From Thermoanaerobaculia bacterium (GTDB lineage Bacteria; Acidobacteriota; Thermoanaerobaculia; Multivoradales; JAIOJS01), in assembly GCA_030429235.1 (NCBI GenBank), contig JAUIDB010000035.1, positions 1 to 37,241 on the forward strand: a stretch of 37,241 bases of DNA, in the 5' to 3' direction. Positions 1 to 5,790 of this stretch are shown one piece after another (the first letter of the stretch is position 1; every line of letters starts with the position of its first letter). The notes under the pieces were generated by a model, which did not search any database, was not told the origin of the DNA, and was given only the letters and a program-made list of their open reading frames with translations. A program made the position numbers and the translations under genes.

Positions 1-27
1 TGGACCGTCGTAGCGCGAGTTTCTGGG

Positions 28-44
28 CTAGCAACTGCTAGAAT
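28..44 (+). promoter_or_regulatory. Putative promoter with overlapping inverted repeat
   Basis: A TAGAAT hexamer (39-44, five of six matches to the -10 consensus) ends 9 nt before the GTG start of the first gene. It overlaps a perfect 6-bp inverted repeat, CTAGCA-AC-TGCTAG (28-41). No convincing -35 box and no Shine-Dalgarno are visible, so the transcript would be leaderless or nearly so. The inverted repeat could be an operator. This rests on motif matching only. Confidence 0.35.
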
Positions 45-53
45 CGGCGGATT

Positions 54-776
54 GTGGAGCCGTCTGTACTCAGTAGTACCGAGTTTCTCGACTTCCCCTC
101 GGAAGCGGAAATCCTCACCTTGTTGGAGGGGCTCGATAGTACGTCGGAGGATCTCGGAGGCCTTTTCCGCTCGATTGCCGGTCGTCTGGGTGCTAGGACC
201 TACGAACGATCGGCGGCAGCCTTCTTGCTGATCGAGTCGATCTACGACTACCAGGATGTGGTGGGTCGCGAACTCAGCTATCTCTTGCCCCGGTGCGTCT
301 TCGCCCTGACGGGAGATCGCGATCTGGCCCTCTCGGCGCTGTCGGCATTCAACGAGATCCACGACGCGTTGCGACTTCAGGGACCGATGGTCGTCGAGCC
401 GGAACCGGATCGCATCGACGACCCGGGCCTCGACGCGGCGCGGGCTCAAGATGCGCACGACGCGGCGGTGCTGGACGACACGGTTCCCGTTCCGCCGCCG
501 ATCACCAACGAGTCGGGGTCGGGCCATTCGCGGGCTGACGAGGCCCTCGCCGAACTGCAGGTGGCGCAGAAAGAAGTTGCCGATGCTGGATTGTCGGCTC
601 GCATCTCGCTCGATCTGTCGGCCCGTCGCCCCACTCCCGAGAGGCTTCGCCGAACTCAGCAGGATCTCGACCTGCTGCGAGCGTCTCTGGCGGGGTTTAG
701 CCGTTTGATCGAGTCAGCGGAGGTCGAGTTGCTCGGAGACCTGTCGAGTCGGGACGAGTCCGAGACCGGTTCGTGA
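54..776 (+). CDS. Hypothetical protein, predicted helical, acidic middle
   Basis: A 240-residue protein that I do not recognise. The first 120 residues look helical and moderately hydrophobic. Residues about 120-165 form an acidic, Pro/Ser-rich linker, and the last 75 residues are again helical, with Leu/Arg/Glu spacing suggesting a short coiled coil. No signal peptide, membrane segment or catalytic motif is apparent. The start is a GTG just downstream of a TAGAAT hexamer without a Shine-Dalgarno. The stop overlaps the GTG start of the SpoU gene (GTGA), so the two are probably translationally coupled. GC-rich third positions and the coupling support a real gene. The function is unknown. Confidence 0.65.
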   Translation: MEPSVLSSTEFLDFPSEAEILTLLEGLDSTSEDLGGLFRSIAGRLGARTYERSAAAFLLIESIYDYQDVVGRELSYLLPRCVFALTGDRDLALSALSAFNEIHDALRLQGPMVVEPEPDRIDDPGLDAARAQDAHDAAVLDDTVPVPPPITNESGSGHSRADEALAELQVAQKEVADAGLSARISLDLSARRPTPERLRRTQQDLDLLRASLAGFSRLIESAEVELLGDLSSRDESETGS

Positions 777-1393
777 CCGACGAGCGTTCGGTTGGGGTCG
801 GCCCGCATTCCGAGCCCTGGCCCGAGGATCCTCGGCTGGATAGCGACCTGTTGGCGAACGGGGATCGCCGCAATGTCGTCGACCGCTACCGCTACTGGAG
901 CAAGGAGGCGATCGTCGCGGATCTCGATCGCCGACGCCACCCCTTCCACGTAGCCGTAGAGAACTGGCAGCACGATTTCAACATCGGAGCTCTGGTCCGG
1001 AACGCGAACGCCTTCCTGGCGGAATCCGTGCATATTGTCGGCAAGCGTCGCTGGAACCGCCGCGGGGCGATGATGACGGAGACCTACCAGCACGTGGTGC
1101 ACCATCCGACGCTCGAACAGTTGTGGGCCTGGGCCCAGCGGGTCTCGCTACCGATTCTGGGTATCGACAACCTACCGGGCTCGCAGCCGATCGATCGCAG
1201 CGAACTGCCACGGGCTTGCGTCCTCCTGTTCGGTCAGGAAGGGCCGGGACTGTCGGCGGAGGCGAGGGAGCACTGTGCCCATCTGCTGTCGGTACCGCAG
1301 TTTGGCTCGACTCGCTCGATCAACGCGGGGGCCGCTTCGGCGATCGCCATGTACGAGTGGTGTCGGCGGCACTCCCCGGTGGACCGAGGCTGA
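773..1393 (+). CDS. SpoU/TrmH-family RNA 2'-O-methyltransferase
   Basis: This 206-residue protein belongs to the SPOUT superfamily, which transfers a methyl group from S-adenosylmethionine to the ribose 2'-OH of tRNA or rRNA through a trefoil-knot fold. The three family motifs are visible: motif 1 around residues 70-78 (N, GALVRNA), motif 2 at 151-161 (LLFGQEGPGLS) and motif 3 at about 173-193 (SVPQFG through SINAGAASAIAMYEW). It is close to minimal family length, with only a short N-terminal extension. The GTG start overlaps the stop of the preceding gene by 4 nt. Whether the target is tRNA (TrmH-like) or rRNA cannot be decided from sequence alone. Confidence 0.9.
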   Translation: MTDERSVGVGPHSEPWPEDPRLDSDLLANGDRRNVVDRYRYWSKEAIVADLDRRRHPFHVAVENWQHDFNIGALVRNANAFLAESVHIVGKRRWNRRGAMMTETYQHVVHHPTLEQLWAWAQRVSLPILGIDNLPGSQPIDRSELPRACVLLFGQEGPGLSAEAREHCAHLLSVPQFGSTRSINAGAASAIAMYEWCRRHSPVDRG

Positions 1394-1449
1394 AGCGGGT
1401 CGATTCTCGGCTCCGTACGGGTGCGGGCTGGCGTTGTCGAGCGGCTCGA

Positions 1450-1455
1450 TATACT
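1450..1455 (+). promoter_or_regulatory. Possible -10 hexamer upstream of PilZ gene
   Basis: TATACT lies 38 nt before the ATG of the PilZ-domain gene, in the 100-nt gap after the SpoU gene. No good -35 element is seen at 16-18 nt spacing, so support is weak. Confidence 0.25.
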
Positions 1456-1493
1456 GTGTTGGCATTCGTGTAGCCTCGAGGGACGACGACAAC

Positions 1494-2195
1494 ATGCCGC
1501 AGCGTAAGAAGATACTGGCGATCAACCTCGAAGCCGAGGCCTACGACAAGATCGCGCCTCTGCTCGATCGAGGTGAGTTCGATCTCGATCGGTTTCCCCG
1601 CGCGAGCCATGCGGCCGAGATCCTGGCGGTCGTCGAGTTCGATGGGCTGATCGCCGGATATCCGTTGCCCAACGGGTCCGCGAGGCCCTTCTTCGACCAG
1701 CTGCGAGCCCCGGGAGCGAAGAACCGCAGCACGCCGGTCCTGCTCCTGGTGCACGACGAAGACGAGGAAGATGCGCGACACTTCCTGGGGCGAGGTGCCA
1801 GCCGAGTGGTGCGGATCGACGACACCATCGAGAGCCTTCAGCGCGAAGTCGGTGCCCTGATGAACGTGGCCCCGCGCACCGATCTGCGCTTCATGCTGCG
1901 ATTGAAGGTGGAGCTAGAGGCGGGCAAACAGCTAGCGCTCGGCCAGACCGAGAACGTGTCCCGAACCGGCATGCTGGTCAGCGGCGGAGAGCTCTATCCG
2001 ATCGGCTCCCAGGTCAGTTTCGAGTTCTTTCTCGGCCAGGAGTCGCAGCCCGTCTGTGGACAGGGCGTCGTGGTACGACATGCCACCCCAGGTCGCGAGT
2101 CGCCAGGTGGAGTAGGGATCCAGTTCCGCTCCCTGGAGAAGGACGGCCAGCGGCGCCTCGACCGCTATCTCAGCGAAGGACCCCGCTCCGCTTGA
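1494..2195 (+). CDS. Pseudo-receiver and PilZ domain c-di-GMP effector
   Basis: A 233-residue two-domain protein. Residues about 5-122 resemble a response-regulator receiver fold, but the position of the phosphoacceptor Asp, just before the YPLP segment, is occupied by Gly55, so it is probably a degenerate, non-phosphorylated receiver. Residues about 125-225 form a PilZ domain with both c-di-GMP signatures: RxxxR (Arg128, Arg132) and NxSxxG (Asn154, Ser156, Gly159). Ligand binding is therefore expected. The ATG at 1494 is chosen because the open frame upstream reads back into the SpoU gene and lacks protein-like content; a purine-rich GAGGG lies about 11 nt upstream. Known proteins of this layout relay c-di-GMP to motility or polarity machinery. 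The partner here is unknown. Confidence 0.85.
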   Translation: MPQRKKILAINLEAEAYDKIAPLLDRGEFDLDRFPRASHAAEILAVVEFDGLIAGYPLPNGSARPFFDQLRAPGAKNRSTPVLLLVHDEDEEDARHFLGRGASRVVRIDDTIESLQREVGALMNVAPRTDLRFMLRLKVELEAGKQLALGQTENVSRTGMLVSGGELYPIGSQVSFEFFLGQESQPVCGQGVVVRHATPGRESPGGVGIQFRSLEKDGQRRLDRYLSEGPRSA

Positions 2196-2252
2196 AGCCC
2201 CCTTGCGCCACCGCGGCGCTTCCGTCATCCTACGGCCCGATCGGAGATGATG

Positions 2253-2735
2253 ATGGCGAAGCAGTTTTGGTTGATGAAGTCCGAGCCCGACGTGTATTCC
2301 TACGCTGACCTCGAGCGAGAAGGTCGAACGCATTGGGAAGGAGTCAGGAACTACCAGGCACGCAACTTGATGCGGGAGATGAAGGCGGGGGATCAGGTCC
2401 TGTACTACCACTCCCGGAGTACTCCGCCCGGAGTCGTGGGGATTGCCGAAGTCGTCAAGGAGGCCTATCCCGACTTCACGGCCCAGGATCCGGACAGCCA
2501 CTACTACGACCCGAAGTCGAGCGCCGAGAACCCGCGCTGGTCGATGGTCGATCTGGCGCCGGTGCGCCGCCTGGAGTCGCTGGTGAGTCTCGCGGCACTC
2601 AAAGGAAATCCAGAGCTCGAAGGGATGGCCGTGGTCAAGAAGGGCCAGCGGCTTTCGGTACAGCCGGTGCGACCGGAGGAGTTTGCCATCGTCCTGGAGA
2701 TGGCCGCCAGCGGGTCGCCGCGGGCTCCTGAGTGA
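2253..2735 (+). CDS. EVE domain protein (THYN1-like)
   Basis: This 160-residue protein is almost entirely an EVE domain, a PUA/YTH-like fold that binds modified bases in DNA or RNA. Hallmarks are the N-terminal FWLMKSEPDVYS, the WEGVRNYQARN segment (about residues 28-38) and GDQVLYYHS. Three ATG codons lie in tandem at 2247, 2250 and 2253. The third is chosen because GGAG at 2243-2246 then sits 6 nt upstream, and the protein would begin MAKQFW as homologs do. Its TGA overlaps the GTG of the helicase gene (GTGA), indicating coupled translation. EVE proteins are often linked to nucleic-acid modification or restriction. The role beside a helicase is inferred to be substrate recognition. Confidence 0.88.
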   Translation: MAKQFWLMKSEPDVYSYADLEREGRTHWEGVRNYQARNLMREMKAGDQVLYYHSRSTPPGVVGIAEVVKEAYPDFTAQDPDSHYYDPKSSAENPRWSMVDLAPVRRLESLVSLAALKGNPELEGMAVVKKGQRLSVQPVRPEEFAIVLEMAASGSPRAPE

Positions 2736-5389
2736 CCACGGACGACGCCACGGAGTCGCCCCCGGTCGTCCCGTCGGAGGGCGGCCCCAGGCCGGGTCGG
2801 CCCCTGGGCCAGCGGGTCGCACCAGGAACGCTGCACGACCCCGACGAGATCCTGGACCGATTCTTGGAGTGGGCCCTCGACCGAGGTCTCGAGCTGTACC
2901 CCGCCCAGGAGGAGGGGTTGCTGGAGTTGATGAGCGGCCGGCACGTCGTGCTCAACACGCCCACCGGCTCCGGCAAGTCGCTCGTCGCGCTCGGTCTGCA
3001 ATGGAAGGGCCTCTGCGAGGGCAAACGCTCGTACTACACCAGTCCGATCAAGGCGCTGGCCAGTGAGAAGTTCTTCTCGTTATGCAGCGAACTGGGGGCC
3101 GAGAACGTCGGGATGCTCACGGGCGATGCCAGCATCAACCCCGAGGCTCCGGTGATCTGTTGTACTGCCGAGGTGCTGTCGAACCTCGCGTTGCGCCTCG
3201 GCGAGGAACTCAGTGCCGACTACGTGATCATGGACGAGTTCCACTACTACTCCGACCCGGAGCGAGGCGTGGCCTGGCAGGTACCGCTGATCACGCTGCC
3301 GCGGAGCCAGTTTCTTCTGATGTCGGCCACCCTGGGGAACACAGCGTTTCTGCGCGAAGACCTCGAACGACGTACCGGGGTCGGGGTGGCGCATGTCAGC
3401 ACCTCGGTGCGTCCGGTCCCGCTGGACTACGAGTACCGCGAGACGTCACTGCACGAGACCGTGGAAGGGCTGGTCGCCAAGGAACGAGTGCCGGTCTACA
3501 TCGTCAACTTCACCCAGCGTGAGTGTGCCGAACTCGCCCAGAGCGTGACGAGCATGAAGGTAGCCAGCCGGGAGGATCGGGAGAAGGTCTGGCAGGCGAT
3601 CGCGGACTTCCGCTTCGATACCCCGTACGGCAAAGAGCTCAAGCGGTTTCTCGGCTTTGGCATCGCGGTCCACCATGCCGGGCTACTGCCCAAGTACCGG
3701 TTGCTGGTGGAGCAATTGGCCCAACAGGGACTCCTCAAGGTGATCTGCGGCACGGACACCCTGGGGGTAGGAGTCAACGTTCCCATCCGCACCGTGCTCT
3801 TCAACAAGCTCGCCAAGTACGACGGCTCCAAGGTGGGCATACTGACCGTGCGGGACTTTCGCCAGATCGCCGGCCGAGCCGGTCGCAAAGGTTTCGACGA
3901 CCGAGGCCACGTGGTGGTGCAAGCACCGGCGCGCGCCATCGAGCGGCGCAAGGCCGAACTGTCCGGGAAGAAAAAGAAGAAGCCGTCAGGTTCGAGCCGG
4001 CAAGAGGTCGAGTGGTCCGAAGAGACCTTCCAGCGCTTGCAGAGTGGTGATCCCGAACCGCTCGAGTCGCGGTTCACGGTCACCCACGGCATGGTCCTCG
4101 ACCTCATCCAACGGGACGCCGCCGTAAACGATCCCGACCATCGAAACTTCCACTCGCTACGACAGCTGATCGAACGCAGCCATGCTCGCGAGGTGGAGAA
4201 GGGAGAGCTGCTCCAGAGAGCGGCTCAGTTGGTCCGGTCGCTGGGGCGTACGGGCATTCTCCGCCTGGAGAAGGACCGTCGGTCGAACTACCGCTGGGTC
4301 GTGGTCGACCAGGACCTCCAGCTCGAGTTCTCTCTCCACCAGACCCTGTCCCCCTGGTTGGTCGAGGCTCTCGAGACACTCGATGCAGAGCGCCCGGAGT
4401 ACGCGACCAGTCTGCTGAGTTTCGTCGAGGCGATTCTGGAGAATCCCCGGATCATCCTGCTGCGCCAGGCCGATCACCGGAAGACCGAGCTGATGGCCAG
4501 AATGAAAGCCGAAGGCGTCCCCTACGAGGAGCGCATCGAGAGACTCGAGGAGGTCTCGCATCCGACACCCTGTGCCGAGGAGATCTTTGCCTCGTTCGAT
4601 CGGTTCCGAGAAGAGCACGTCTGGGTTCGCGGCGAGAATCCCCGGCCCAAGTCGATCGGGCGCGAGCTCTTCGAGAACTACTGGTCCTTCGCCGACTTCA
4701 TCCGGAGGTATGGGCTGCAACGGAGCGAGGGCATCCTGCTGCGCTACCTGAGCCAGCTCTACAAGACCCTGGTGCAGAACGTTCCCGAGCGATTCAAGAC
4801 CGAGGAGGTCTACGACCTGATCGGCTTCTTGAGAACCCTGCTCGAAACCACCGATACCAGCCTCTTGGAAGAGTGGGAGAGCCTCCTCCACCCCGAACTG
4901 AGGTTCGAGGAGGCAGGGAAGCAGCAACAGAGTCGAGAGGCCCTGCGCTCTTACGAACTCTTCCATGACCCCAGGGCCTTCCAGGCCAGGGTCCGGGCCG
5001 AACTCCATCAGCTCGTGCGTTCACTGGCCCGTGAGGACTGGGACGGCGCGCTGGGCGGGCTCAGGTCGGTGGAGGAGGTTTGGACCCAAGACGGTCTGAT
5101 GGAGAGCCTTGGGGGCCACTCCGTCGTCTTCGATCACGAGGCCCGTCGGACTTATCACACCAGGATCGAGGAGGTAGCACCCCGACGTTGGAGCGTCGAG
5201 CACACCCTGCGATTGCGTCCGCCAAGCCTCACGGAGGACGAGGGCGTCCCGGCTTCCTCCGTTCCAGAGTTCGAAGAGGAGGCGGGGGAGGACGAGTGCG
5301 GGACCGGCGTCCTGCGGGCGCGGATCGATCTGGGACCTGGGAAGCCGCTCGAGGGCCCCTTGCTCGAATTACTCGCAGTCGAAACGTAG
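2732..5389 (+). CDS. Ski2-like DEAD/DEAH-box helicase with DUF3516-type C-terminus
   Basis: An 885-residue superfamily 2 helicase. Visible motifs are Walker A TPTGSGKS (Lys82), the Walker B box DEFH (168-171), motif III SAT (198-200), HHAGLLPKYR, GVNVPIRT and motif VI QIAGRAGRKG. A Lys/Arg-rich insertion (KKKKK) follows the helicase core. The C-terminal half (about 430-885) resembles the DUF3516 region of actinobacterial and proteobacterial helicases, including the ENYW, LYKTLVQNVPE and RTLLETTD segments. The GTG start overlaps the EVE stop. It is an ATP-dependent nucleic-acid translocase, most likely RNA-directed by analogy with Ski2/Mtr4, although the substrate of DUF3516 helicases is not something I can establish here. 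Coupling to the EVE protein suggests they act together. Confidence 0.85.
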   Translation: MTTDDATESPPVVPSEGGPRPGRPLGQRVAPGTLHDPDEILDRFLEWALDRGLELYPAQEEGLLELMSGRHVVLNTPTGSGKSLVALGLQWKGLCEGKRSYYTSPIKALASEKFFSLCSELGAENVGMLTGDASINPEAPVICCTAEVLSNLALRLGEELSADYVIMDEFHYYSDPERGVAWQVPLITLPRSQFLLMSATLGNTAFLREDLERRTGVGVAHVSTSVRPVPLDYEYRETSLHETVEGLVAKERVPVYIVNFTQRECAELAQSVTSMKVASREDREKVWQAIADFRFDTPYGKELKRFLGFGIAVHHAGLLPKYRLLVEQLAQQGLLKVICGTDTLGVGVNVPIRTVLFNKLAKYDGSKVGILTVRDFRQIAGRAGRKGFDDRGHVVVQAPARAIERRKAELSGKKKKKPSGSSRQEVEWSEETFQRLQSGDPEPLESRFTVTHGMVLDLIQRDAAVNDPDHRNFHSLRQLIERSHAREVEKGELLQRAAQLVRSLGRTGILRLEKDRRSNYRWVVVDQDLQLEFSLHQTLSPWLVEALETLDAERPEYATSLLSFVEAILENPRIILLRQADHRKTELMARMKAEGVPYEERIERLEEVSHPTPCAEEIFASFDRFREEHVWVRGENPRPKSIGRELFENYWSFADFIRRYGLQRSEGILLRYLSQLYKTLVQNVPERFKTEEVYDLIGFLRTLLETTDTSLLEEWESLLHPELRFEEAGKQQQSREALRSYELFHDPRAFQARVRAELHQLVRSLAREDWDGALGGLRSVEEVWTQDGLMESLGGHSVVFDHEARRTYHTRIEEVAPRRWSVEHTLRLRPPSLTEDEGVPASSVPEFEEEAGEDECGTGVLRARIDLGPGKPLEGPLLELLAVET

Positions 5390-5526
5390 CCGCACTTGGG
5401 GCGGGGAGGTGACGAGCGAGCTTGTGCCACCTAGGCACAAATTGGCATCGACGCTGCCGGATCGTGCCAAATCTGCGGTTCGACTCCAGAGTGCGAACGT
5501 GGGCCTCGGAGGGTCGGGAGCCCCAG
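5390..5526. other. Intergenic stretch with inverted repeats, no gene seen
   Basis: This is the plus-side part of the 401-base region between the helicase and ligD stop codons. It holds a perfect 7-bp inverted repeat, TTGTGCC-ACCTA-GGCACAA (5422-5440), and a second partial repeat TTGGCA/TGCCAA (5442-5470). A short open frame on either strand has no protein-like composition and runs through a terminator hairpin. I see no gene here. Confidence 0.5.
5422..5440. repeat. Perfect 7-bp inverted repeat downstream of helicase gene
   Basis: TTGTGCC (5422-5428) and GGCACAA (5434-5440) flank a 5-nt centre, 32 nt after the helicase stop. There is no U-tract, so it is unlikely to be an intrinsic terminator; an operator or RNA hairpin is possible. 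Confidence 0.5.
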
Positions 5527-5555
5527 ATACAACAACGCCCGCCTTGCGGCGGGCG
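5527..5555 (-). terminator. Intrinsic terminator of the putative orphan RNA
   Basis: On the minus strand, an 8-bp all-GC stem CGCCCGCC/GGCGGGCG (plus coordinates 5548-5555 and 5536-5543) closes on a GCAA tetraloop, and is followed by the T-rich run TTGTTGTA (5535-5528). On the plus strand the hairpin is not followed by a comparable T-run, so the minus orientation is favoured. Confidence 0.65.
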
Positions 5556-5757
5556 CCCGTTTCAGCTGACTTTCTGTCTCTAAAACGGCTAAATGGACTC
5601 GGGAAAAACCGTTCTGGGGTTGGCTTGATGGCTTTACCCCCGTAAGACTAGGGGGAAGCAGGTAAGCTAATGAGAGGTGGAGACCGGACGGCCTCACTAG
5701 ATGTGGTGGGATGTGTTGGCTAGCGGAGTCTCCCGATGTTGTTTAGGTTGTCCATGC
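5528..5757 (-). ncRNA. Putative sigma-54-dependent small RNA, about 230 nt
   Basis: No protein-like reading frame exists here, yet the minus strand is bounded by a full-consensus -24/-12 promoter (5784-5768) and a GNRA-capped intrinsic terminator (5555-5527). With the -12 C at 5769, the predicted start is near 5757, giving a transcript of about 230 nt. Inside it, GCUUCCCCC (5659-5651) can pair with GGGGG..AAGC (5641-5631), and AACGG/CCGUU form a second arm. An 11-codon ATG frame (5755-5720) starts almost at the predicted 5' end; it may be a leader peptide or chance. I recognise no known riboswitch or sRNA family. RNA identity is inferred from boundaries and folding, not from homology. Confidence 0.55.
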
Positions 5758-5767
5758 CTCAAGCAAG

Positions 5768-5784
5768 AGCAAGTGGCGTGCCAA
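5768..5784 (-). promoter_or_regulatory. Sigma-54 (RpoN) -24/-12 promoter
   Basis: Reading the minus strand from 5784 to 5768, the sequence is TTGGCACG-CCAC-TTGCT. It matches every specified base of the -24/-12 consensus TGGCACG-N4-TTGC(A/T), with GG and GC correctly spaced. It starts 7 nt past the ligD stop codon and points away from ligD into the 5.5-5.76 kb non-coding region. Sigma-54 promoters need an enhancer-binding protein, whose site would fall inside the ligD 3' end. Confidence 0.7.
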
Positions 5785-5790
5785 CTATGG

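Noticed and set aside
5454-5470. Second TTGGCACG on the minus strand
   Set aside because: The -24 element is perfect but the GC of the -12 element is off by one base and no feature lies downstream.
5431-5697. 88-codon minus-strand frame in the non-coding gap
   Set aside because: It reads through the terminator hairpin, has no Shine-Dalgarno and no protein-like pattern.
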